Source: G963663365 sp963663365
GTDB lineage: Bacteria > Hinthialibacterota > Hinthialibacteria > Hinthialibacterales > G963663365
Assembly (NCBI GenBank): GCA_963663365.2
Contig: CAXXIH010000008.1
Location: 1,984,001 to 2,048,000 of the forward strand
Direction: 5' to 3'
Length of the DNA: 64,000 nucleotides
Below the pieces are notes generated by a model, which had not been told where the DNA came from, made no database searches, and saw only the letters and a list, made by a program, of their open reading frames with translations. Below, piece by piece: positions 1-9,065 of the stretch. Position 1 is the stretch's first letter; every line of letters starts with the position of its first letter. The translations under genes were made by a program, and so were the position numbers.

Positions 1-2492
1 TCGGCGCAGTCGATTGGGAATGCCAAGTCTGGGTTGATGGAGTTAAGGCCGGTGAGAACATCGGTGGATATACACCTTTTGAAGTTGAATTGACCAACAG
101 AATCGAGCCCGGTCAAACCCATACAGTTGTGGTCCGTGTGGTGGATTTTACCGAACACACCCAACCGGTAGGAAAGCAAGTCAATTGGTACACACGCACA
201 AGCGGTATCTGGCAGACCGTTTATCTTGAGGCACGCGGCATAGCCTATATTGAGAAATGCCATTTCATACCCGGCGTCCGTGAAGGCGAAGGCGATACAA
301 ACCGGCTTGATAACATTAAAGCGCGTTTCGCAATCAATGATGCTCAGCCGGGCGATTTATTGGTCATCACTTCTTCATCCGATCCCGAACAAAACGCGGT
401 GGATGAAGATTCAACCTACCAAGCCCAATTTCACGATGACATTGCGATTCCTGCCGAGACGGCGGGAGTGACGGATACCGAGATCACGCTTGATGATCCG
501 CAATTATGGTCGCCCGAGTCACCGAATCTTTATTTTGTGCGCGTTGAACTTCAACGCGATGGAATCCCCCTAGACAGTGTCACAACCTACTTCGGTCTTC
601 GCGACATTGCCGCCAAACCGTTCCGCAATAGTTCGCGCGCAAATGACCGGGGGCTGTTTGAGTATGTCTATTTGAACGATGAGCCTATTTACTTGCGGGG
701 AGCATTGGACCAGAGTTTCCACCCCATGGGCGTCTATACATGGCCGGATGACAACGCTATTCAATACGACCTCGATAAAACGTTGGAGTTCGGTCTTAAC
801 TTCCTTCGAATGCACATCAAGATCGAAGAACCGCGTTTTCTTTATTGGGCCGACCGAAAAGGCGTTCTTTTGCAGTGCGATCTGCCCAGCTTTTGGAAAT
901 GGTCGGAAGAGTCCAAACAGCATTTGGAAACGCTATTCGACCGGGTTATCGACCGCGATATGAGCCACCCTTCAATATTTTCATGGGTACTCATTAACGA
1001 GACTTGGGGCTTGGAAAAGCACGACACCAAAGAAAGCCAAGAATGGCTGCGCGAATTTTATCACCGGGCCAAGAAGACCGATCCATCGCGTTTGATCGAG
1101 GATAATTCACCCTGCCGTTACGATCATGTCGAAACGGATTTAAACAGCTGGCATTTCTATATCTTCGATCCGAAAAAGGCGAAGAAACACATCGACGATC
1201 TCGTCACAAAAATCTTCCCCGGTTCCGAAACCAATTATATCGGCGGTAACAAACAGGGGACGGAACCTTTCTTAAACAGCGAATACGGCGGAGTCAGCGC
1301 CGGAAGCGGCGACCGCGATATCTCTTGGTGCATCCATTACCTGACCCAATACCTGCGCCGTCATGAAATCATCTGCGGTTTTATCTACACCGAGTTGCAG
1401 GACATCGAATGGGAACATAACGGTCTGATGAATTACGACCGGAGCGCAAAGGTTTTCGGTTATGATGAGTTTGTGCCTTTGCCGGAAGATGAGTCACCGT
1501 TTAACGTAGCAGACATTTTCGAGGAAAATTTCTTAGGAACCGATTTAGATCCGCTGCACGTTTGTGAGCCGGGGCAAACTCTTGAAATCCCCATTTGGCT
1601 GGCGCGTTTTGATGAAGTCGAAAGCGGGATTGTTAATGTGGACGGCAGATTGACCGGCATGACGGTTTTAGGCGAAACGGTCGACATTCCCCTCGAAAGC
1701 ATCAGTCATAGAATCGACCGGCGGGGGGTGCATAATCTCGGCATCATGCAAGCTGTCTTGCCTGATATGCCCATGGCCGGAGTTATCGGAATCCGATGTG
1801 CGGATCGTACCGGTGAAACCGTCGCCCGCGGATTCGCCACATTCCAAAGCCTTAGAAACGACGCGCCACGCAGTGAAGCCGTGGATGCCAAAAAGTTTGT
1901 CCGCCGGTGGCGTCCAAACGATTTGCTGATTCAAGACGACAGTTCAAAAGACTTGGAAGTCGTATTGGATGGATGGAAAGTCTCCAAAGAAGGAGCAGCT
2001 CAATTGGCGTATGAAATCCTCTTGCCGGAAGAAGTCGTTGCAGCCGGTATTGGCGGTATCCAATTTACAGCGGAGCTTGGAGCGCGCGCCGGGCGGGGCA
2101 AAATCGATTGGTCTTCGCGAGCAAAAGAGGGCGATTATCCGCAAACGGAAACCTCCAAACGTTGGCCCAGCAAAGTGCTCGTTAAAATGAACGGACGTAT
2201 TGTCGGCTCTGCCTATTTGGATGACGATCCTGCGGATGTCCGGGGCTTTCTTTCTAATCTCACAAATGAGCATCCCAGTTCATATGGCTACTTAACAACC
2301 ATCCGAGTTGGGAAAGAGGATTTAGGCGCACTTGAAGAAGACTTGAGGAAAATGCCGATTATTCGTTTGGAGTTGGTTGTTCCCGAAGGCACACCTGTAA
2401 CCGGCGGACTTTCTGTTTATGGCGAACGGGCCGGACGTTACCCAATCGATCCGCAGATCGTGATTGAAACCAAGAATGAGGTGGCGAATTAA
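1..2492 (+). CDS. Glycoside hydrolase family 2 protein (5' end outside window)
   Basis: Likely a retaining exo-beta-glycosidase of the GH2 beta-galactosidase/beta-glucuronidase group. The reading frame is open from base 3 without a start, so the gene begins before the window. The first ATG-like codon inside (TTG at 90) falls within the conserved N-terminal sugar-binding jelly roll (WECQVWVDG, YTRTSGIWQTVYLE), so it is not the start. An Ig-like domain and a TIM barrel follow. The probable acid/base is the Glu of INETW (codon at 999) and the probable nucleophile is the Glu of LNSEYGG (codon at 1281), both in the usual GH2 contexts. About 350 further residues form C-terminal beta domains. No signal peptide can be judged because the N-terminus is missing. 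The gene converges on a symporter, so uptake of the released sugar is plausible but unproven. The exact substrate cannot be read from the sequence. Confidence 0.9.
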   Translation, partial: GAVDWECQVWVDGVKAGENIGGYTPFEVELTNRIEPGQTHTVVVRVVDFTEHTQPVGKQVNWYTRTSGIWQTVYLEARGIAYIEKCHFIPGVREGEGDTNRLDNIKARFAINDAQPGDLLVITSSSDPEQNAVDEDSTYQAQFHDDIAIPAETAGVTDTEITLDDPQLWSPESPNLYFVRVELQRDGIPLDSVTTYFGLRDIAAKPFRNSSRANDRGLFEYVYLNDEPIYLRGALDQSFHPMGVYTWPDDNAIQYDLDKTLEFGLNFLRMHIKIEEPRFLYWADRKGVLLQCDLPSFWKWSEESKQHLETLFDRVIDRDMSHPSIFSWVLINETWGLEKHDTKESQEWLREFYHRAKKTDPSRLIEDNSPCRYDHVETDLNSWHFYIFDPKKAKKHIDDLVTKIFPGSETNYIGGNKQGTEPFLNSEYGGVSAGSGDRDISWCIHYLTQYLRRHEIICGFIYTELQDIEWEHNGLMNYDRSAKVFGYDEFVPLPEDESPFNVADIFEENFLGTDLDPLHVCEPGQTLEIPIWLARFDEVESGIVNVDGRLTGMTVLGETVDIPLESISHRIDRRGVHNLGIMQAVLPDMPMAGVIGIRCADRTGETVARGFATFQSLRNDAPRSEAVDAKKFVRRWRPNDLLIQDDSSKDLEVVLDGWKVSKEGAAQLAYEILLPEEVVAAGIGGIQFTAELGARAGRGKIDWSSRAKEGDYPQTETSKRWPSKVLVKMNGRIVGSAYLDDDPADVRGFLSNLTNEHPSSYGYLTTIRVGKEDLGALEEDLRKMPIIRLELVVPEGTPVTGGLSVYGERAGRYPIDPQIVIETKNEVAN

Positions 2493-2499
2493 AAAATTA

Positions 2500-2540
2500 G
2501 CCGGTCTGTAAATTGAGTTGCGAACAATTTGCAGACCGGC
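2500..2540 (-). terminator. Hairpin terminator between convergent genes
   Basis: Two 15-base arms (2500-2514 and 2526-2540) pair with one G-T wobble around an 11-base loop. On the minus strand the stem is followed by TAATTTTTT, which gives a rho-independent terminator for the symporter gene. On the plus strand the stem may also block read-through from the GH2 gene, but the T-run there is poor. Confidence 0.7.
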
Positions 2541-2561
2541 TTCCAATAACCATTTTCAATT

Positions 2562-4445
2562 TTACATAATGCGTTCGATAACAACCTTTTGATTCTCTTC
2601 AAGGTGACCTGCCTCAAGAATCCCCTGTGAGACCCACACGTTATCTCCTTCAGCGGTCACAGCCGAAAGACGCGCCGGACAAGAACGCAATCCGCCCAAC
2701 CACCAACGCCGGTCGGAAATATGCAGCATATCCTGCGGATCGGCATTGAGCCGCGCCTTCGCCGATTCGGGAACTGCGATTTCATTGGCGGCGGTTAATG
2801 CATCGTTCAATTTCACGGTTAAATAAACGGGTTTGGTGGGACGGTCATTAGGCTCCGCGCCCTTAAAGAGACGTTTGAATTCTTTTTCGGAACCGATAAC
2901 CAAACCGCTTTGGGGGGCGCCCCGGTACGGGAATAAAAGCGTCATAATGATTCCGATTCCGGTACAAACAACGACGCCATAGCAAGCCCGCATGTATTTA
3001 AAGCCTTTAAGACCCTCACCGGCCTGCTCGACACCATGCGAAAACGGCGCGATTACTTCCGGAAAAAATATTGAGATGATCATGGCGACACTGCCCAAAC
3101 CAAGCACCGCCACACATGCTTGTTTGGAGAATTTTTTCCACATGGCCCCCATCACAATCGCCACAATCATGGGCGGGGTAATGGCCGCCGTGAAGCCGGC
3201 ATGAGCGTCATAGATCGTTTTGAAAGAGCTAAACACCGGAACCAAGATGATACCGATCAGCACCGCTATAACGCTGATAATACGGGCAACCCATAAATAA
3301 TGGGCGTCGCTCTTGTCCGGCAAAAACTTTTGGTACACATCGTAAACAGATATCGCGGCTACGGCATTGATAAGCGTATCGACTGTCGACATTAACGCGG
3401 CTGTTAAAGCGGCCATAACGAAACCGAAAACGCCCGGAAGATGAATCAGAGTACGGGCAGCGGCCGTAAACGCATAGGAATTATCAATCTTGCCATCGGG
3501 TCCGGTCATATAGGTATCGACGGCCGCGCCCATTTCACCACCCGCTTCGTGCATGGCACGGGCCAAAAGACCGGCATTGCCAACAGCGATGGCCGCCAAA
3601 GGCATGAGCACCAGCAAAACCAAGATAACCGCTTTACGGCCTTCTTTGGCGCTACGCACACAAAGAAAACGCATGATCAAACCTTGGTTCATAAACCAAA
3701 AGGCCATCGAGGAGCCAAAGGCATCCTGCCAGTAAACATTCACAAAGTTGACACCGGAACTGGGACGATTGAATTCAGCCAAACCGAATCGATATCGTTC
3801 AGGCAAAGCACTCCAGAAATCACCCAATCCGCCAAATGCGCATACTCCCAAAATCAGAATTAGAAATCCTGCGGTCAACAACAATAGTGCCTGGAACAGA
3901 TCGGTCATAACCACCGAAGTCTGACCTCCGGCTGTCACATAAATGCCCGCCACAATGGCCGTAACCACAACCGATGTCATTACCGGCCATCCAAGCAAAG
4001 CGGTCACGGCCTTGCCCAATGTATAGAGATTGATGCCGATATAACTGACCAAATAAATCAGAATAATGGCGGTCGCCAAATGCCGGGCCACAGGACCGAA
4101 CCGCCGTTCGAAATATTCAGGAATCGATTTCACACGGGAGTAATAAATAATCGGCAACCAGGCCAGCATCCAAACCGGCATCCATTGCCAATCATTGGTA
4201 TAAGTCTGAGAACTCGCCAGACCATAGGTAAAGCCTGCTTCGCTGTATTTAATGAAGCTATAGGAGCCGACCACCGTTGCAATGCATGAAAAGGCGATCA
4301 ACCACCATGAAAAACGCCTTCCACCGAAAAAATAGTCAGAAGTGGAACGTGCGTAGCGAGAAAAGAAGACACCAAAGGCAACGATTGCCACGAAATAACC
4401 AATGATGACGGCCTCATCGGCCAGGGGAAGAATCTGTTCCTGCAT
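2562..4445 (-). CDS. Sodium:solute symporter (SSS family)
   Basis: A 627-residue membrane protein of the SSS family (SGLT/PutP fold), about 13-14 hydrophobic segments, expected to import a solute with Na+ across the inner membrane. Family signs are the N-terminal segment followed by RYARSTSDYFFGGRRFSWW, the GGQTSVVMTDLFQ region and the SSxxSxxxT-like stretch ALMSTVDTLINAVAAISVYD. The last ~110 residues after the final membrane helix are hydrophilic, longer than in typical SSS members, and could be a cytoplasmic regulatory tail. The gene starts 3 bp after the stop of a 70-aa membrane protein and shares its promoter. The substrate is unknown. The neighbouring glycosidase hints at a sugar, but SSS substrates cannot be predicted from this alone. 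Confidence 0.9.
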   Translation of the reverse strand: MQEQILPLADEAVIIGYFVAIVAFGVFFSRYARSTSDYFFGGRRFSWWLIAFSCIATVVGSYSFIKYSEAGFTYGLASSQTYTNDWQWMPVWMLAWLPIIYYSRVKSIPEYFERRFGPVARHLATAIILIYLVSYIGINLYTLGKAVTALLGWPVMTSVVVTAIVAGIYVTAGGQTSVVMTDLFQALLLLTAGFLILILGVCAFGGLGDFWSALPERYRFGLAEFNRPSSGVNFVNVYWQDAFGSSMAFWFMNQGLIMRFLCVRSAKEGRKAVILVLLVLMPLAAIAVGNAGLLARAMHEAGGEMGAAVDTYMTGPDGKIDNSYAFTAAARTLIHLPGVFGFVMAALTAALMSTVDTLINAVAAISVYDVYQKFLPDKSDAHYLWVARIISVIAVLIGIILVPVFSSFKTIYDAHAGFTAAITPPMIVAIVMGAMWKKFSKQACVAVLGLGSVAMIISIFFPEVIAPFSHGVEQAGEGLKGFKYMRACYGVVVCTGIGIIMTLLFPYRGAPQSGLVIGSEKEFKRLFKGAEPNDRPTKPVYLTVKLNDALTAANEIAVPESAKARLNADPQDMLHISDRRWWLGGLRSCPARLSAVTAEGDNVWVSQGILEAGHLEENQKVVIERIM

Positions 4446-4448
4446 GGC

Positions 4449-4661
4449 TTACTCCCCCACAAACGGAAAGACAAACTGCAAAAGGCCATGCACCACGGCA
4501 TACAGCAGCATTCCCGCAATCAAAATCACGAATGTTTTCTTCGTTTCGCGTTCACGCAAATCCAATGCGCCCGCCGCCCGGGCGGCAAACAGCGAAGCAG
4601 CCATAATGAAGGCCCCCATCCCATACTGATACAAATAGGGGGTAATCAAAGCCGTATCCAT
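4449..4661 (-). CDS. Small membrane protein, probable symporter partner
   Basis: A 70-residue protein starting MDTALITPYLYQYGMGAF. The ATG at 4661 is chosen because AAGGAG lies 7 bases upstream; a longer frame from 4700 would begin inside the promoter. It has two hydrophobic segments, roughly residues 11-30 and 43-62, joined by a charged ARAAGALDLRERETKK loop. It is followed after 3 bp by the SSS symporter. Small hydrophobic subunits encoded beside SSS-type transporters are known in other families, and that is the suggested role here. I do not recognise the family itself. Confidence 0.7.
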   Translation of the reverse strand: MDTALITPYLYQYGMGAFIMAASLFAARAAGALDLRERETKKTFVILIAGMLLYAVVHGLLQFVFPFVGE

Positions 4662-4699
4662 ACATATACTCCTTACGTTTGGTCCATACGCTGACTGCA

Positions 4700-4728
4700 A
4701 TCATAAACCACACGCGCCGCCCTGTCAC
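4700..4728 (-). promoter_or_regulatory. Sigma-70-type promoter for the small protein and symporter
   Basis: On the minus strand GTGACA (4728-4723) and TATGAT (4705-4700) are separated by 17 bases. Transcription would start near 4693, giving a leader of about 30 bases to the ATG at 4661. Confidence 0.6.
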
Positions 4729-5011
4729 CCGGGGGAAATTCCACAGTTCCGAAAGCCGCATCCACCCAATTGCCGGGGGATTGACGGAGCATATGACGGG
4801 CAAAGTTTCAGTTTTGCCGAAGTAGTGGATTCTTTCCATCCGGCTGAAGGCTGAATAGAGCCACTGAAACCGGAGGCCGGTCCGGATACTCCTTCCGGGC
4901 GGGTGGTGGCCCAAGATTGAGCCCATGCAGCAGATACCATTCCGCAAGTCCCCAATAATTGGCGACTTACAAATGTAGCGTTCAAAGTGACCTATAATTA
5001 CGAATTTTTTA
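4729..5011. other. Intergenic, no supported gene
   Basis: Divergent intergenic stretch. A minus-strand frame at 4725-4985 encodes a low-complexity Gly/Ser/Pro-rich 86-residue sequence without a family match or a good ribosome binding site, so it is not called as a gene. It might be a decayed exported protein. Confidence 0.4.
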
Positions 5012-5041
5012 TTGACGCTTTTGAATTCTCTTTGCTATAGT
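5012..5041 (+). promoter_or_regulatory. Sigma-70-type promoter for the beta-propeller gene
   Basis: TTGACG (5012-5017) and TATAGT (5036-5041) are 18 bases apart. Transcription would start near 5048, leaving an untranslated leader of over 200 bases before the ATG at 5265. No regulatory RNA fold was recognised in that leader. Confidence 0.5.
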
Positions 5042-5264
5042 ATAGACGACTGGGTTTTGTGTTTCATTTAACAAATTCGCACTTGGGAGAACTAGACCAT
5101 AGGAGGGTAAGCCATCACGCAAATCTCAAAACAAAGAGTAGATATAAAGCGAGCGCGGCCTCAAGGTTTTTCAAGGCGCTTGTTCGATACATTCATGGGT
5201 ATGTTGGATGCTTGAGAGTAGTTAATTCCATCAAGGGAGCATGTAGAAAGGAGGGAGGAAAAAA

Positions 5265-6281
5265 ATGAAAGAAAAAAAACATTGGTTATTCTCGATACTA
5301 TATATTATCACGTTTACTGGTTTAGATGGTGTTTGCGGCTCGGAACCCTATGCCGTGATAAACGAGCCGCTCGGACATTATGTATTCACGAAAAATGGTG
5401 ACCGGATATTAACGCCTTATGGCTCAACTGGCGTCTCAATCTGGGATACCGGCACAGGCGAGCGCATAAGGCATTTCTATCCCCTTGAAGGAAGGGAGAG
5501 CGATGTTCTCGCTGTGGCTGCCAGCCCGGATGGAGAAACCGCCGCCGCGCTTTCAATCACTGAAGTCATCATCTTTAACATGGATTCGGGAAACCTGATT
5601 CGAAAGATTGGCCTGAATTATTCAGGCGGCGATTATTCGTATGGCGCAATCGCCTATTCGCCAAGCGGGAAATATCTTGCCGCAGCCGGCAAGGAGGATA
5701 CCAGTGTATTCGATCTCCAAAGCGGCGAAGTTATTTTTCAGCATTCTTTCGAGTTTTCTGCGGTAGACAAACTGCAGTTCTTTCCCGACGGGCGCAGGCT
5801 TTATGTCGAAAATGCCGGTCAGTTTCTGATTTTCGATATTTTCGAAAAACGGCTTGTATACGATTTCAACTTATCAGCGGATTATCGTTCACCATTCCTG
5901 TATGGAGAGAATATGGAAAAGGCATTGATCCCTCTAACATATTCTTTCGAAATACGCGACTTGAATTCTTATCAGAAGATTCTTGAACATGAAAAGGATC
6001 GGAATCGAGTCTTTTATGACATTCATAAGGGTGGAAAACGTATCGTTACCGCTACACGAATTTCTGCAACGCCCCTCCTCGTTCGCTACGAAGCCTTGGA
6101 CGCCACTGGAGAGATCACCACGTTGCGCACGTATGAATTTGATCCGGAAGGTTCATTGTTCAGGATAAGGATATCTCCCGACGGCTCAAAATTGGTGGTG
6201 GGCAGACGAACGGAGACATATCTCTATGACGTATCCGACCTGCAATCTTCGGTTGAAGAGGGCGGACTGTATCAGAAGTAA
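5265..6281 (+). CDS. Exported WD40-like beta-propeller protein
   Basis: A 338-residue protein with a probable signal peptide (KKHWLF...GVCGSEPYA, about residues 3-27). The start is supported by AAAGGAGGGAGG just upstream. The body is made of WD40/YVTN-like repeats such as AASPDGETAA, AYSPSGKYLAAAG, FFPDGRRLY and RISPDGSKLVVG, each followed by a short strand with W/F-D-x-x-T/S-G. This predicts a beta-propeller outside the cytoplasm, typically a binding scaffold with no catalytic residues. The gene stands alone behind its own promoter with a long leader. Function is unknown. Confidence 0.65.
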   Translation: MKEKKHWLFSILYIITFTGLDGVCGSEPYAVINEPLGHYVFTKNGDRILTPYGSTGVSIWDTGTGERIRHFYPLEGRESDVLAVAASPDGETAAALSITEVIIFNMDSGNLIRKIGLNYSGGDYSYGAIAYSPSGKYLAAAGKEDTSVFDLQSGEVIFQHSFEFSAVDKLQFFPDGRRLYVENAGQFLIFDIFEKRLVYDFNLSADYRSPFLYGENMEKALIPLTYSFEIRDLNSYQKILEHEKDRNRVFYDIHKGGKRIVTATRISATPLLVRYEALDATGEITTLRTYEFDPEGSLFRIRISPDGSKLVVGRRTETYLYDVSDLQSSVEEGGLYQK

Positions 6282-6307
6282 TACGCGTGGAGTAAGCATA
6301 TCATACC

Positions 6308-6377
6308 GGAGTCTCACCCTTCACCCGCAACTGCGAACAGCCCGAATCGTTCAACAGCAGGTGGAGGGTGGGACTCC
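6308..6377. repeat. 18-bp imperfect inverted repeat
   Basis: GGAGTCTCACCCTTCACC (6308-6325) is the inverse complement of 6360-6377 with two mismatches, enclosing a 34-base spacer. It lies 27 bp after the stop of the beta-propeller gene and just before a decayed coding remnant. It could be a large-loop transcription stop or the trace of a small mobile repeat. There is no T-run. Confidence 0.5.
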
Positions 6378-6414
6378 GTGGTTTAATACGTTTGCGCATG
6401 AAGAAATGAAATAG

Positions 6415-6549
6415 GCAATCCACCTGCCCCACCCAGGCAACTACATCTTCCGTGTCGAGGGTGACGGTTTTCCGCCTTACGACTACCCATTCACGGTTCC
6501 TGAAGATTCAGAAGAAATCATCAAACTCGTCATCCGCCCACCAGGGTGA
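6415..6549 (+). pseudogene. Remnant of a protein C-terminus
   Basis: The frame from 6415 to the TGA at 6549 reads AIHLPHPGNYIFRVEGDG followed by FPPYDYPFTVPEDSEEIIKL and a short end. This is a clean beta-sandwich-like sequence (PGxYxFRVEGDGFxP) of the type found in carboxypeptidase-regulatory-like or PEGA-type domains. It has no start codon and is preceded in frame by a TAG at 6412, so it is probably the tail of a degraded gene. The parent gene cannot be named. Confidence 0.5.
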
Positions 6550-6628
6550 AAATATCCAGCGTTCACTAATATTTCTTGAAGTCATGCGCCATCTGGCGGA
6601 TTGGGCGCGGGGCAAGTAGGCTTCGGGC

Positions 6629-7543
6629 GTGTCCCGCAAACCTATGCTCCCATATTTGGTGATCAGCGTCGGCGTATGTGTTGCCTCAACCGCCGCCATT
6701 TTGATTCGGTATGCCCAAGGTACGGGAATGCCTTCGCTCTCGATTGCGGCCGGGCGTTTGGCAATCGCCGCCGCAATCCTTACTCCTTATGCCCTTCGCA
6801 GATCCGGCGCGGAAATACGCACGCTGTCCGGCAAAGAAATCCGTCTGGGACTATTGGCGGGTCTGTTTCTTGCCCTTCATTTTGCCTCATGGATTCATTC
6901 CTTGGCCTACACCTCCGTGGCCAGCAGCACGATGTTGGTAACGACCAATCCGCTCTGGGTCGGCATCGCTTCATATTTCATATTTCGAGAACGCCTGGAC
7001 CGGATAGCGATCATGGGGATTGCGATCACCATTGCAGGCAGCCTGCTCACCGGATGGAGCGACCATGGAAGCGATAAGGGCTCCAATCCCCTGCTTGGCG
7101 ATGCTTTGGCGCTTCTGGGAGCGTTATTAGTCAGCGGTTACCTTATGACCGGGCGCAGTTTGCGTAAAAAACTCTCGACGACAGCGTATATATGGCTGGC
7201 CTATACATCCGCCGCGTTGATTTTGGGAGTCGTGTGGTTGTTTACATCACAACCGTTGCTCGGTTTTTCGAGCACGGCCTATCTCTGTCTTTTAGGTTTA
7301 GCCCTCGGGCCACAGCTGATCGGGCATACGGCTTTCAATTGGGCTCTTAAGCATTTATCGGCCACATTCATTTCGGTCGCCATTCTTTGCGAGCCGATCA
7401 TCACTTCGACTTTGGCCTATTTTCTATTCGATGAATCGTTCCGGCTCGTGCAGTTACTCGGTTTCGGGGGACTTCTGACGGGAATTCTGATCGTCTCCAT
7501 CCACGAAAGCCGTCAAAACACCTTCGAATCCCCGCCCGAGTGA
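6629..7543 (+). CDS. EamA/DMT-family transporter
   Basis: A 304-residue inner-membrane protein with ten predicted helices arranged as two EamA repeats (residues ~5-140 and ~155-290). It has typical DMT features such as STAAILIRYAQ, the SLAYTSVASSTMLVTTNPLWV stretch at the end of the first repeat and a matching ATFISVAILCEPIITSTLAY in the second. It starts with GTG at 6629, since a TAG lies four codons upstream; an ATG at 6644 is the alternative. The family exports metabolites, amino acids or nucleotide precursors, and the substrate is unknown. It is followed after 18 bp by panC, probably in one transcript. Confidence 0.85.
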   Translation: MSRKPMLPYLVISVGVCVASTAAILIRYAQGTGMPSLSIAAGRLAIAAAILTPYALRRSGAEIRTLSGKEIRLGLLAGLFLALHFASWIHSLAYTSVASSTMLVTTNPLWVGIASYFIFRERLDRIAIMGIAITIAGSLLTGWSDHGSDKGSNPLLGDALALLGALLVSGYLMTGRSLRKKLSTTAYIWLAYTSAALILGVVWLFTSQPLLGFSSTAYLCLLGLALGPQLIGHTAFNWALKHLSATFISVAILCEPIITSTLAYFLFDESFRLVQLLGFGGLLTGILIVSIHESRQNTFESPPE

Positions 7544-7561
7544 CGCTATTCTCATCCCGCC

Positions 7562-8422
7562 ATGAAAATCATCCGCGATTTACAGGAAATGCAGGCTTAT
7601 GCGCTCCAGGCGCGTGCGGAAGGCAAATCAGCCGGCCTTGTCCCAACGATGGGTTATTTGCATGAAGGTCATTTGTCGCTTGTACAGCTGTCACGACGAG
7701 ATGACGACCTCACCTTTGTGTCGATTTTCGTCAATCCGATTCAATTTGTGCCCGGCGAAGACCTGGAAGCCTATCCGCGTGATGAAGCGCGGGATTGCAT
7801 GTTGCTGGAAAAGGAAGGGGTGGACGCCGTTTTTATTCCCAAACCGGAAGATGTATACCCTAAAGGACACTGCACACGTATCAGCCTCGAGGGTCCGGCT
7901 CTGGGTTGGTGCGGAGATGCCCGCCCAGGACATTTTACGGGTGTGGCAACGATCTGCACCATGCTTTTCAACCTCTGCCAGCCACACCGCGCCTATTTTG
8001 GGCAGAAAGACGCTCAACAAGTTGCGGTAATCAAACGTCTTGTGGATGATCTGCATTTGCCGCTGGAAATAATCGTAGGGTCGATTGTCCGTGAAGCGGA
8101 CGGTCTCGCGATGTCTTCAAGGAATGTCTATTTACAGGATAACGAACGGAAGGCCGCGCTGGTCTTATCCCGTGGGCTCTGGGCCGCAGAACGGGATTTT
8201 GAAGCCGGAGAGACTCAATCCATGAGACTCCTAAAGACCGCTCGTGACCTATGGGCACAAGAGACATTGGTCGAGGGTGAATACGCTGGTATTGTCAACA
8301 GCGCTACCATGAAATCCGTTGAACGGGCGCAACCGGGCGATCTAATACTCGTCGCGGCGCGTGTTGGGCGTGCACGGCTCATCGACAACTGGCGATTGGG
8401 CGACCAGCCACCGGATTTGTAG
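7562..8422 (+). CDS. panC: Pantothenate synthetase
   Basis: A 286-residue enzyme that condenses pantoate and beta-alanine with ATP in the cytoplasm, the last step of pantothenate (vitamin B5) synthesis. The nucleotidyltransferase signature is intact: VPTMGYLHEGHLSL (HxGH), FVNPIQF, the pantoate-binding FGQKDAQQ and the SSRN motif (AMSSRNVYL) that closes on ATP. The length matches the family. It lies between a DMT transporter and panD, the enzyme that provides beta-alanine, so the two form a B5 synthesis pair. Confidence 0.97.
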   Translation: MKIIRDLQEMQAYALQARAEGKSAGLVPTMGYLHEGHLSLVQLSRRDDDLTFVSIFVNPIQFVPGEDLEAYPRDEARDCMLLEKEGVDAVFIPKPEDVYPKGHCTRISLEGPALGWCGDARPGHFTGVATICTMLFNLCQPHRAYFGQKDAQQVAVIKRLVDDLHLPLEIIVGSIVREADGLAMSSRNVYLQDNERKAALVLSRGLWAAERDFEAGETQSMRLLKTARDLWAQETLVEGEYAGIVNSATMKSVERAQPGDLILVAARVGRARLIDNWRLGDQPPDL

Positions 8423-8486
8423 ACGCCTGTATCGATACATTATTAACGTACGGCACTTGAAACCGGCGATACTTCTGGGAAAAACC

Positions 8487-8873
8487 ATGTTACGAAGAAT
8501 GCTTAAATCCAAAATCCAAGATATACGTGTCACGGGCACGGAACTGCATTACACCGGTAGTCTGGCCATGGATCAGAACATGCTTGAGGCGGCGGATATT
8601 CTGGCCGGCGAATCAGTGCATGTCTACAACCTTACAAACGGCAATCGTCTGGAAACATACGCAATTGCCGCGCCGCGTGGTTCGGGAACGGTATCGGTCA
8701 AAGGCGCTGCGGCCCACCTGCTGCATAACGATGACCGGATACTTGTAGTCAGTTTCGCCGATTACAGCGAAGACGAATTAGCGGACTATCACAATAAGGT
8801 TGTTTATGTAGATGAGAACAATCAGGTCACTCATGTTGACAAGCGCAGAACCGACGATGAGCCCACAAGTTAA
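8487..8873 (+). CDS. panD: Aspartate 1-decarboxylase proenzyme
   Basis: A 128-residue pyruvoyl enzyme that turns aspartate into beta-alanine for PanC. The start at ATG 8487 gives the canonical MLRRMLKSKI beginning, and the self-cleavage site falls exactly at Gly24-Ser25 (YTGSLAMD), where Ser25 becomes the pyruvoyl group. NGNRLETYAI, RGSGTVSVKGAAAHL and the catalytic Tyr region are all present. A longer in-frame extension to 8361 overlaps panC and is not family-like. The intergenic gap to panC is 64 bp, so co-transcription is likely. Confidence 0.96.
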   Translation: MLRRMLKSKIQDIRVTGTELHYTGSLAMDQNMLEAADILAGESVHVYNLTNGNRLETYAIAAPRGSGTVSVKGAAAHLLHNDDRILVVSFADYSEDELADYHNKVVYVDENNQVTHVDKRRTDDEPTS

Positions 8874-9065
8874 GAGTGCGCGTCACCTCACCTGAAATCC
8901 GCTGCAACATACTCACAATTTTACATTTAGACCACAAAACAACCATTCCCTGAATCCTACCGGGCGTCTTGGTGCCCCCGGGCAGTTACGATACTATGGG
9001 AAGGCTTCATCTTTACCATCCTAAAGGAATAGGCCCTTCCTATATTTGGGGTCCGGAGAACAAAG

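Noticed and set aside
4725..4985. Minus-strand 86-aa frame with a signal-like start
   Set aside because: Low-complexity Gly/Ser/Pro composition, no ribosome site, and no domain likeness. It overlaps a promoter.
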